64,000 nucleotides of DNA from SZUA-36 sp963753105 (lineage in GTDB: Bacteria > Pseudomonadota > Gammaproteobacteria > Xanthomonadales > SZUA-36): NCBI GenBank assembly GCA_963753105.1, contig CAVWBD010000002.1, positions 186,001 through 250,000 of the forward strand, given 5' to 3'. The notes below the pieces were generated by a model, which had not been told where the DNA came from, did not search any database, and saw only the letters and a program-made list of their open reading frames with translations. This document shows, piece by piece, positions 20,905 through 28,922 of this stretch. The stretch's first letter is position 1. Each line of letters opens with the position of its first letter. A program made the position numbers and the translations under genes.

Positions 20905-21152
20905 CCCGCATATTGCACCAGCCGGAAAAATATATTGGTATAAACTACTGGATTCATAGAGATTATATTGACAAGCTCATGAAGGAACACTTTGTATCTA
21001 GCCCTTACCTATCCCGGCCCTGGCTTGCCCAGGTACGCTTGGATTTGAGCTTCCCTCAAGCCATAGCTTCGGCTATGGCTTTCAGTCCAGCACGGCACCC
21101 AGGCGCACCTGTCCGGCGCCATCATCCGGGATGCCGGTACAATATGCGGGCT
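20903..21152. repeat. MITE-like element, copy 1 (terminal inverted repeats, internal hairpin)
   Basis: 250 bp bounded by inverted copies of AGCCCGCATATTGCACCAG (20903-20921) and CGGTACAATATGCGGGCT (21135-21152). Aligns along its length with the reverse complement of 34303-34561: same ends, the shared CCTATCCCrGCCCTGGCT block and the shared TTGAGCTTCCCTCAAGCCAT block. Contains a perfect 10-bp stem with a TTCG loop at 21058-21081. No transposase. The left end overlaps the mgtE stop, and the right end stops 22 bases before the glycosyltransferase ATG. Confidence 0.75.
20968..20997 (+). promoter_or_regulatory. Candidate promoter inside the MITE-like element
   Basis: TTGACA (20968-20973), 18-base spacer, TTGTAT (20992-20997), reading toward the glycosyltransferase at 21175. 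The equivalent part of copy 2 is diverged, so this may be specific to copy 1 or fortuitous. Confidence 0.25.
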
Positions 21153-21174
21153 CGGCCCCAAATTTGATGTCTCC

Positions 21175-23646
21175 ATGCAAATCTTACTGGTAACGCTGGA
21201 ACCCCCGTTAAAACCGGACATGGTCGCAACCGGCAACGCCGTGCGTACGGCCCAACTGGAAGGCGCGCTGAGCCGTGCGGGCCACAGCATCAGCCAGGTC
21301 TGGCTGGATCGACACGACAGCAAACACCCGCAGGCATTCCAGAGCCGGGACCAGCTACAGGCCATCATTACCCAGCGCCATCCGGAGGCCATCCTGGTTG
21401 GCTACTGGGAACTGCTGGAATTATTGCCTTTCGAACTCGCCCAGCCGGTTATCGTGGACTTCGTAGCGCCCCGGCCGCTGGAACTGCTGTTTGAACACCC
21501 GGAGCGGGTCAGCCGTGAATTGCGCCTGCTACAGGCCAACCTTTCAAAATGTGATCTGTTACTGACCGGTAACGAAGCCCAGCGTGACCTGCTCCGGTTC
21601 ACGCTGCTCGGTGCCGGTTTTGACTTGCGTGGCTGTGAGCCGATCCTGATCGTGCCATTGGCGGCGGAGACCGTGGGCCGGCCGGAATCCGACCCCGTAG
21701 CTGACGGCTGGACCCTGGTCGGCGGTGGTGTCAGTTGGCCGTGGCGACAATCCGGGGAATACTGGCAGGCCATCCAGTCCATGAGTGATCAAACATCGTC
21801 GGTCGCCCCGCGCCTGGTGCTGTTCGGCGGGCAGTACCGTTGGCGCCAAGCGGTGACGGAGGCCGATAGTCCAGACAAGCCCCTGCATCCCGGGCCGGTT
21901 CCGGCAGACGAAGGCCCGCCAACCCAGGGTCTTGAACCGTATTCCCACTTCAGCCATTTTCTGCGCACATCCGCCCATATCGGCCTGGAAGTCGCAGACT
22001 ACAATATTGAAAGAAAATACAGCCAGTCCTTCCGCTCGCTTGAGTTTCTGCGCCATGGCCTGCCACTGATCTGCAACGATTATCTGCCGATCGCATCCCT
22101 GGTTAAGCAATACCGTGCCGGTTGGACCATAGACGGAGCGGAAGAACTGGCAGACCTGCTACGCGAGATCACATTACAACCGGACGAGTGGAAAACACGC
22201 TCAGAGAATGCGCTACGCCTGGTGCAGGAAGTCCTGAATCCCGATGTCGCAGCAAGACCCTTGCTCGACTGGCTCGAATTGCCGGCCAAGGCGCCGCAAC
22301 TGCCACACATGCGGAGTTCATCCGCACCCGCAATACTGGGCAAACCACCCTTAGCCGAACGGATCAAGCGCCAGTTCAAACTGCTCAGACAGCTGGTACT
22401 GGTCAGGTTATTTAATCCCCAACCGGGTAAAGAACCAGGTGACAACGTCCTGATCGTAACCCGCAGGGACCTGTTTCCCGCCGACCACGGCGCGGCGGTC
22501 AAGATCGTCGAGACAGCCAAAGCCCTGTCACGACACGGACGCAAGGTGGGCGTCGTCAGCGATGACCGCAGCCACTGGTGGTTGTTCGAAGACGGGCAGA
22601 AAACACAATGCCGCTTACCTCTTTGGTTAAGATTACTGAGTCTGCCCAGGTCCGTTGCACGGCTGCTGCATTTCAGCAAGGACATCCCAAAAAGCAACGC
22701 ATTCCTGTACCTGCCGCTCACCGACAACGGTTTTTTCTGGCATTGTCTTTACGTGGGCAGGAAATTGCAGCCCGGTATCCTGCAGGCGGAATTCCCGGCC
22801 TATGCCAAGCCGTGTATCGAGGCCCGGGAAATACTGAACGCCGCTGTTGTGCTGGTCGAACACAACGTGGAGTACGCCCGTCTCAAGGCACAGGTGAACG
22901 AACTGAACGATGCACAGTTCAGGAACCTGCGGGCCATCGAGATCGACCTGTGCAACCGGTCTGACGCAGTGGTTTGTGTATCCGACAACGACCGGGCGCG
23001 TTTGCTGCACGATGGTGTCAAAGCCGGGCTGATGCACACCATCCCGCACGGATATGACCCGGAACCCTATAAGCTGCCGGCAATTGCGACCTTGCGCGAA
23101 GACTTCAGCCTGCCGGCTGACGCCGTGCTGATCGCTTTCCATGGAACCTTCTCTTATCCGCCCAACCTGGATGCCTTACAGGTATTTGCAGAATTGCTAT
23201 TACCGCAGCTCAACAGCACCAGGCGGTCATTCCACGTGATCGCCATCGGCCGCAACCCGCCGGCACAGAGCCCGCATCCCAATATCCACTTCACCGGCAG
23301 TGTCGATGAAGTCGGTCCGTGGCTGAAAGCCTGTGACCTGGCCGTCATTCCCTTGCGCGAAGGCGGTGGTACGCGGATGAAAATTATCGATTGCTTTGCC
23401 GCAGGTCTGCCTGTTATCAGCACATCAAAAGGCATCGAGGGCATACCGGTAGTCAATGGACGCGAGGCTTTTATCAGCGATGACTGGCTGAGTATTACCA
23501 ATGAGATCATGGAACTGGCTGACTCCGCGGAAAAACGTGAGCGCTTGACCACGGCCGCCCGGGAGTTTGCTGCCGGATTGGACTGGTTTAGTATCGCTGA
23601 GCGCTACCTGGAAATTTTTTCCGCGATACACAAGCTGCCAAAATAA
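21175..23646 (+). CDS. Tandem-domain glycosyltransferase (two GT4-like halves)
   Basis: 823 residues. The N-terminal half (~1-365) resembles a GT-B glycosyltransferase (MQILLVTLEPPLKPD..GNAVRTAQL; RSLEFLRHGLPLICNDYLPI near the nucleotide-sugar site). The second half (~420-820) is a clearer GT4 enzyme: DLFPADHGAAVKIVETAKAL, VEHNVEYARLKAQ, FHGTFSYPPNLDALQVF, CDLAVIPLREGGGTRMKIIDCFAAGLPVISTSKGIEGI. Donor and acceptor are unknown. Directly followed by the GNAT gene (73 bases), so sugar addition to a lipid made by the neighbours is possible. The start is the ATG at 21175. Confidence 0.75.
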   Translation: MQILLVTLEPPLKPDMVATGNAVRTAQLEGALSRAGHSISQVWLDRHDSKHPQAFQSRDQLQAIITQRHPEAILVGYWELLELLPFELAQPVIVDFVAPRPLELLFEHPERVSRELRLLQANLSKCDLLLTGNEAQRDLLRFTLLGAGFDLRGCEPILIVPLAAETVGRPESDPVADGWTLVGGGVSWPWRQSGEYWQAIQSMSDQTSSVAPRLVLFGGQYRWRQAVTEADSPDKPLHPGPVPADEGPPTQGLEPYSHFSHFLRTSAHIGLEVADYNIERKYSQSFRSLEFLRHGLPLICNDYLPIASLVKQYRAGWTIDGAEELADLLREITLQPDEWKTRSENALRLVQEVLNPDVAARPLLDWLELPAKAPQLPHMRSSSAPAILGKPPLAERIKRQFKLLRQLVLVRLFNPQPGKEPGDNVLIVTRRDLFPADHGAAVKIVETAKALSRHGRKVGVVSDDRSHWWLFEDGQKTQCRLPLWLRLLSLPRSVARLLHFSKDIPKSNAFLYLPLTDNGFFWHCLYVGRKLQPGILQAEFPAYAKPCIEAREILNAAVVLVEHNVEYARLKAQVNELNDAQFRNLRAIEIDLCNRSDAVVCVSDNDRARLLHDGVKAGLMHTIPHGYDPEPYKLPAIATLREDFSLPADAVLIAFHGTFSYPPNLDALQVFAELLLPQLNSTRRSFHVIAIGRNPPAQSPHPNIHFTGSVDEVGPWLKACDLAVIPLREGGGTRMKIIDCFAAGLPVISTSKGIEGIPVVNGREAFISDDWLSITNEIMELADSAEKRERLTTAAREFAAGLDWFSIAERYLEIFSAIHKLPK

Positions 23647-23719
23647 AGAGGCCACGTGATCAAGCCAGGCTTGGTACCATGCAGAGACAGAATCATAAAA
23701 ACAGATCGGAGTTCACACG

Positions 23720-24862
23720 ATGAATATCGCCGTAGATCATTCGATACAAGTCAAAGAAGTTAGCAATAAAAAAACACTCGACACCTTTATCCAGGTGCCC
23801 TGGACAATTTACCGGGACGATCCCCACTGGATTGCACCGCTGATCGTTGAGCGTCGGCAGGCATTTTCACCCGCACACCCGTTTTTCAAGCACGCCCGGT
23901 GGCAGGCCTGGATTGCATACCGTGACGGAAAACCTGTTGGACGTATCGCCGCACAGATCGACGACTTGCACCTTGAAAATAGCAGCCTGAAAACCGGTTT
24001 TTTCGGCCTGGTCGAGGCGCCGGATGAGGCGGTCTTTGCCGCCCTGTTCGCAGTTGCCGAAAACTGGCTGCGTGAGCGCGGTATGCAACAGGTCACGGGG
24101 CCCTTCAACCTGAATATCAACCAGGACCTGGGCATTCTCGTTGAGGGCTTTGACACGCCCCCCTACGTCATGACCGGCCACGCCCTGCCCCACTACGGGC
24201 CGGCGATTGAAAATTGCGGTTACCGACCGGTGCAGGACATGCTCGCCTATGAACTGAGCTCCGGTACCTTGACGATTCCGAGGGTCATGCAGGCCTTGAT
24301 CGAACGCAGTGGCGAGCGGATCACCGTCAGAAATCTGGATCGCAAAAACAGCACTGCTGAACTGGAAACCATGCGTGATATTTTCAACGACGCCTGGAAA
24401 AACAACTGGAATTTTGTGCCGTTTACACGCGAGGAGTTCCAGTACATCGGTAAAGAACTGCTGCGGGTCGTACCCACGGATTTCATCAATATTGCCACGA
24501 TAGACGGCCAGGATTCAGCCTTCATCGTCATGTTGCCCAACATCAACGAAGTCATCGCCGATCTCAACGGCCGACTGTTGCCGTTTGGCTGGGCCAAGCT
24601 GTTGTGGCGTCTCAAGGTCCAGTTTCCAAAATCCGCACGTGTACCGCTGATGGGGGTCCGGCAACAATACCAGAACACCCGCTTTGGACCCGCACTGGCC
24701 TACATGACCATCAAGGGCGTCGTCGATGCCGGCACGGCCAGGGGTTTGGAGAAGCTGGAAATGTCCTGGATACTGGATCACAACCACGGTGTCAGGAACA
24801 TTATCGAGAGCATAGGCGGGGAAGTTACCAAGCGCTATCGCATGTACGAAAAAGACCTGTAA
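23720..24862 (+). CDS. GNAT-superfamily N-acyltransferase-like protein (candidate ceramide synthase)
   Basis: 380 residues of the family often listed as GNAT or 'dATP pyrophosphohydrolase'. Two GNAT-like halves: PWTIYRDDPHWIAPL.., AYRDGKPVGRIAAQID, and a C-terminal YMTIKGVVDAGTARGLEKLEMSWILDHNHGVRNIIESIGGE region where acyltransferases place acyl-CoA or acyl-carrier contacts. The Caulobacter ceramide synthase belongs to this superfamily and is encoded near spt; here an spt/acp/cerR/acyl-ligase set lies 13 kb away. The ceramide role is inference: the family is broad. Likely co-transcribed with the next gene (44-base gap). Confidence 0.6.
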   Translation: MNIAVDHSIQVKEVSNKKTLDTFIQVPWTIYRDDPHWIAPLIVERRQAFSPAHPFFKHARWQAWIAYRDGKPVGRIAAQIDDLHLENSSLKTGFFGLVEAPDEAVFAALFAVAENWLRERGMQQVTGPFNLNINQDLGILVEGFDTPPYVMTGHALPHYGPAIENCGYRPVQDMLAYELSSGTLTIPRVMQALIERSGERITVRNLDRKNSTAELETMRDIFNDAWKNNWNFVPFTREEFQYIGKELLRVVPTDFINIATIDGQDSAFIVMLPNINEVIADLNGRLLPFGWAKLLWRLKVQFPKSARVPLMGVRQQYQNTRFGPALAYMTIKGVVDAGTARGLEKLEMSWILDHNHGVRNIIESIGGEVTKRYRMYEKDL

Positions 24863-24906
24863 TCAGACCATGAACACCTCAACCAAGCGGGCGATCGGGT
24901 AGGCAA

Positions 24907-25704
24907 ATGCCGGATATCGGCAAACCTTACCGGTCCGTGGTACTCGCCGGCGAGCGTCCGGGCGGCAGCCCGCTGGCACGCAGGTTCAACGCATCGGCGG
25001 GAGTCATGGTCCCGGTCGCCGGCAAACCTTGCCTCGAAAGGGTTCTGCACGCCATCGAAGGCAGCCACCTGGTGGGCGGCGGTATCGTTTGCGGCCCGGC
25101 AGCGGACGTCGTCAGGGGCGATGCATACCTGCGCAAGCTGCTGAGGAACCCGGCGCACCATTGGTTGGAACCGGCTGCTGGTCCCGCGGCCAGCGCCTTC
25201 GCGGCGGTGCGGAAGCTGGATCGCTACCCCCTCCTGCTGACCACCGGCGACCATGCCCTGCTAACGCCAGCTATCGTTGACGATTTCTGCCGCCAGGCCC
25301 AAGCGCAACGCCGTGCGCACATCGTCATCGGCCTGGTGCCTTACGAACGGGTGCGTACCGCGTGGCCCCAATCGCAACGCACGATATTGAAGTTCGCCGA
25401 TGGCGGCTACTGCGGCGCCAACCTGTTCGCCATCCTGTCGCCGCGGGGCAGCAAGGCGCTGACATTTTGGCGGCAGATGGAAAACGACCGCAAGCACCCG
25501 TTGAAAATCGCGCGGCACTTTGGTTTCGGCACCCTGCTGCGTTACGCGTTTGGCCGTTTGTCATTGGCCGATGCCTTACGTTTTCTGTCGGAAAAGGCGG
25601 GCTGCCGAATCGGCCATGTGCTGCTGGACGAGCCACGTGCTGCAGTGGACGTGGACTCGGCCGCTGACCAACGGCTGGCAGAAAAGATCCTGTCTACAGA
25701 TTAG
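24907..25704 (+). CDS. MobA-like nucleotidyltransferase
   Basis: 265 residues with a Rossmann-like NTP-transferase fold: VVLAGERPGGSPLARRF (~12-28) is a variant of the LAGGxGxR nucleotide loop, MVPVAGKPCLERVL follows, and LLTTGDHALLTPAI carries the metal-binding Asp (GDHAL in place of GDxP). The C-terminal half (CGANLFAILSPRGSKAL..) is seen in related uncharacterised proteins. It probably activates a sugar or alcohol phosphate with CTP or GTP; the substrate is unknown. Follows the GNAT gene and is followed by a long repeat region. Confidence 0.65.
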   Translation: MPDIGKPYRSVVLAGERPGGSPLARRFNASAGVMVPVAGKPCLERVLHAIEGSHLVGGGIVCGPAADVVRGDAYLRKLLRNPAHHWLEPAAGPAASAFAAVRKLDRYPLLLTTGDHALLTPAIVDDFCRQAQAQRRAHIVIGLVPYERVRTAWPQSQRTILKFADGGYCGANLFAILSPRGSKALTFWRQMENDRKHPLKIARHFGFGTLLRYAFGRLSLADALRFLSEKAGCRIGHVLLDEPRAAVDVDSAADQRLAEKILSTD

Positions 25705-26032
25705 TTTGCAGCGGCGGCACAGGCATTTCCCCGGCTGTCCCGGGTATTCCTTCCCGGGACACGCTCTAGCCACAGCCCAGGCCGGCTTCTCGACCGGTTC
25801 CCGGCCTCACCTTCTCCTGAACATAAGCGGCGTTTCGCCGCAAAATCGCGACTGAAAAAATTCTTCTTTTGGCTGTGTCGGGTATTCCTTCCCGGAACAC
25901 GCCGTATATACATCCCTGTAGGCTCGGTCGCGACTCCCTGTCGCTCACGGTTCCGGTAAGGAACACGCCCGGCACAGTTCGAAATGCTCCGCTGTAAGCC
26001 TTAAGAACAATCGCAACTGACCCCTTTACGGT

Positions 26033-26233
26033 GCCCGGTTGTTTGCCGGTGTGGGCGACCTCCCAGCACCGAATCCTGAGAGTCGTCAGGGGAGGAAATG
26101 TGCGGGATGCACATTTCAGGCTGCCCAGGACAGGATGTCCTGTAAGGCCGGCCCCGTTAAGACGGCTCGAAGGAGAGGGTAGCCCACTGGGCTGCGGGGC
26201 CGGGAGCCCATACCGGTACACCACTGGGCAATT
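26033..26233 (-). repeat. Dispersed repeat family A, copy 2
   Basis: The reverse complement matches 785-1071 apart from ~85 extra bases in that copy. Both hairpins are recognisable: AAATGTGC / GCACATTT is perfect; ACAGGACATCCTGT is one base from perfect symmetry. Confidence 0.75.
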
Positions 26234-26244
26234 GATTGAAACAG

Positions 26245-26269
26245 AATCGCCCGCAAGCGGGCTCCTACA
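26245..26269 (-). repeat. REP-like palindromic element
   Basis: On the minus strand TGTAGGAGCCCGCTTGCGGG followed by CGATT, the canonical Pseudomonas-type REP layout. Inverted relative to the element at 1076-1107. Confidence 0.75.
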
Positions 26270-26377
26270 ATCCCGGGAAGGAATGCCCGGCGTAGCCAGA
26301 TAGGCATGTCTCAGGAGAAGAAATTTTCGTCTTCACCTTAATCCTTCTTGCACATTCCAGCGCGCCCATGGCCGCAG

Positions 26378-27975
26378 CTATAAGATTCGGTCCAGGTGAA
26401 CACCCAGCCGGTGCGTCAACGCCAACAATGTCAATGTGGGATTGGCCCAGCCACCGGTTGGAAACACCGAGCTGCCGGCGATGTGCAGGTTGTGGTAGCC
26501 GTGCACGGTGCAATTGGCGTCCACCACGCCATCCCGGGGCGATGCGCTCATACGGGTGGTGCCCATGTGGTGATAACCACCGATCGGGTGATTACCAACG
26601 GTGATATCGACCGGCCAATCGGGTGTGCCGTCCTCCAGCCATTGGCTGGTTGTGACTTTACCGATACCGAGCCGATCGAACTCCTGCTGCAGGGTTTTGC
26701 CAAACTGCAACATGGTTTCCTTGTCCAGCGATGACAGCCGCCAGTCGAGGTCTGCCCTGCGACTGCCCAGTGCGTCCCGTTCGCTGGAAAGACGGACACG
26801 GCTGTCGGGATTAGGAGCCTGCTCGGCCCGGGCGATCACGTACAAGCCCATGCGGTTCAGCTTTGCGCCGGCGCGCAACAGCGGCATGGAGACATGACGT
26901 TGCAGGAAGTCCTGGCTGCCACGCCAGGTCTGCCACAGCAAGCGGCCTGATTTCGTCGGTGACAGGGCGTGTTTCAGGTTCAGGTACACCCGTTTGCTGA
27001 TACCTGCCCCTCTGCCCGGGTCTCTTTGCAACTTGAATGTGGCGGCGCTGTTGAGTACACCGAGTTCCTGCTGCCGGGCCGGGGGCAGCACCAGAGCCGG
27101 CGCAAGCGGTACGTCCGTTTCCGGATAACGCTTACGATAATGCGCCCAGAAATAAGCCGGGTCATCGGTCTCGATATGGGCGATCCTGCCGTGCGGGTGT
27201 TCCATGAAATAGCGGCCCAATTGGTCATGGCCATTACCGATACCGCGGCTTCCACACTATCGGAGGCGAGCAGAAGGCGGGCGTTCTCGATAGCACCACA
27301 GGCCAGCACATAGTGTTTCGCAACCACCTGCAGTTTCCTGCCACCGAGACTTAAGGCATCCAGTCGCTTGATGCCCGACGCGTTGTCCCGGGCCTGCAGA
27401 GCAACAGCATTGGCGTGCAGCACGATGCGCACGTTTGCAGACTTCACCAGGTCTTCGCTGCGGCGGCTGTTGAAACGCTCAGCCAGGTCATCAAAACGCC
27501 AGAAGCGCGTGGCAATTTTTTGCGGATCGAAAGCGATCGGTGTCAGGCCGAGTTTTTCCCAGTTGGCATCCTCGTAGTCGAATTCGCCGAGTTCGAGCGA
27601 ATCGTGTGCGGTACGGTAATAATCCTGTAGTTCCCCAAGCGTGATTGGCCACCCGCTGTGGGGTACCCAGTCACGTTTTTCAAAATCGATCGCATCCAGC
27701 GTTACGCTGCGACCGCCCCAGATATTGGTCGTACCGCCAAAAAACCGCAGCCGGGAGTGGTCGAGGTCATAGTATTCCATGCCGATGTTCTCACCGATGA
27801 ATAACGACTGGGTCTTGTCCTCGTAATCCATCCCGCCGCCTTCCAGCAGGCACACGTCGCGCCCCGCATTCATCAGGTCGCGGGCCAGCGCGACACCTGC
27901 GGCACCTGCGCCGACAATACAGACCTCCGTTTCCAGGGAAACATCACCGGTGGACTTCTGAAGATCGATTAACAT
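26378..27975 (-). CDS. GMC-family FAD oxidoreductase (apparent frameshift)
   Basis: Glucose-methanol-choline oxidoreductase acting on an unidentified alcohol or sugar. ATG 27973-27975: MLIDLQKSTGDVSLETEVCIVGAGAAGVALARDL with the FAD GxGxxG loop, FGGTTNIWGGRS, and YVLACGAIENARLLLAS. The protein then continues in another frame (GNGHDQLGRYFMEHPHG..) to HHMGTTRM and the C-terminal HIAGSSVFPTGGWANPTLTLLAL, where the catalytic His region lies. One base appears missing near 27234-27243; restored length ~530 residues. It reads convergently toward the repeat mosaic and divergently from the gene at 28107. Reading as one gene is confident; substrate unknown. Confidence 0.8.
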
Positions 27976-28106
27976 GTTTCTGATCCGTGTTGGGCCTGGG
28001 AATGTATTCGCGTCGTCAGATTGTACCAATTCCGGATTTTGCAGATGACAGAATTCATGTTCTAATGCGCATTTTCCAGCCCGCTGAACCGTACTGAGGA
28101 GTCGCA

Positions 28107-28835
28107 TTGAAAGCCATCATATTGGGTGCAGGCCAGGGGCGCAGGTTGATGCCGCTCACATCCAACCTGGCAAAGTGCTGCCTGCCGCTGCATGGACGTT
28201 CGATACTGGAATGGCAATTGAGCCAGATCAGCAAGTGTGACATCGACGAAGTGGTGGTCGTCACCGGCTTCGCCAGTGAAATGGTCGATGCCGTTATCAG
28301 CCGTGTGAACGGGATCAATATCCGCACCCTGCACAACCCCATGTACGCGCACACCGATAATCTCGGCACCTGTTGGGAGGCGCGTTTCGAGATGCAAGAG
28401 CCCTTCGTGCTGATGAACGGCGATACCCTGTTCGAGGCTGCCATCTTGCAACACCTGCTCAGCACTGCCATAAGCTACCCTATCACCCTGGTCACCGACA
28501 GCAAGCCCCATTTCGACCTCGATGACATGAAAATCATCACCGACGGCGACCGCTTGCTGAAGGTCAGCAAGCAACTGGATATCAGCCTGGTCAGCGGCGA
28601 GAGCATCGGCTTGATGGTGTTTGATCAAACCGGCGCCAACGCCTTTACCGAAAAGCTCGAAGAAATGATGGACAAGGCCAACGCGCTGAAACTGTGGTAC
28701 CTGTCGGCCATCGACCAGCTGGCCAGCGAGGGTATCGTCGGTGTTTGCCCGATCAACGGCATGAGCTGGTGCGAGGTTGACGATGCTGCAGATTTCTCGG
28801 CAGCGGCCGATGTCGTACTGCGGTGGCCCGACTAA
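28107..28835 (+). CDS. LicC-like nucleotidyltransferase (CTP:phospho-alcohol type)
   Basis: 242 residues. TTG start with GAGGAG six bases upstream; MKAIILGAGQGRRLMPLTSNLAKCCLPLHGRSILEWQL is the signature nucleotide loop of the sugar/choline-phosphate nucleotidyltransferases. VLMNGDTLF carries the metal Asp, and the final MSWCEVDDAADF motif (a second Asp pair) is typical of phosphocholine cytidylyltransferase relatives. It likely makes a CDP- or NDP-activated alcohol or sugar, and the CDP-alcohol phosphotransferase at 34629 could use a CDP-alcohol. Substrate inferred only from context. Confidence 0.75.
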   Translation: MKAIILGAGQGRRLMPLTSNLAKCCLPLHGRSILEWQLSQISKCDIDEVVVVTGFASEMVDAVISRVNGINIRTLHNPMYAHTDNLGTCWEARFEMQEPFVLMNGDTLFEAAILQHLLSTAISYPITLVTDSKPHFDLDDMKIITDGDRLLKVSKQLDISLVSGESIGLMVFDQTGANAFTEKLEEMMDKANALKLWYLSAIDQLASEGIVGVCPINGMSWCEVDDAADFSAAADVVLRWPD

Positions 28836-28874
28836 ACAGCGCCTGCCAGGTCACCTGCCTTCGGCAGATTGGAC

Positions 28875-28880
28875 TATAAT
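28875..28880 (+). promoter_or_regulatory. Consensus -10 box before the TonB-dependent receptor gene
   Basis: Perfect TATAAT 43 bases before the receptor ATG, with no clear -35. A GGGGGA ribosome binding site precedes the ATG at 28923. Confidence 0.4.
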
Positions 28881-28922
28881 TTTCCAATCCACTTTCTTGC
28901 ACCATCGTAACCGGGGGATAGT

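Larger units (their letters stand above)
25705..26377. other. Gene-free repeat mosaic, inverted relative to 612-1353
   Basis: 673 bases with no credible gene; short frames on both strands read through repeats. Contains two inverted copies of the GTGTyCCGGGAAGGAATACC motif (25739-25763, 25879-25901), a CGGTTCCGGTAAGGAACACG segment (25948-25976) matching the reverse complement of 1147-1172, dispersed repeat A copy 2 (26033-26233), a REP-like element (26245-26269) and a direct motif copy (26271-26290). Confidence 0.75.

Noticed and set aside
20913..21167. 84-codon frame across the MITE-like element, with a similar frame antisense at 34301-34537
   Set aside because: The similarity between the two translated frames reflects repeat DNA; indels between copies are not multiples of three throughout, and the ends are inverted repeats.
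26031..26303. 90-codon frame containing RDAHFRLPRTG
   Set aside because: It is the translation of dispersed repeat A; a similar frame appears antisense at 726-1004 for the same reason.
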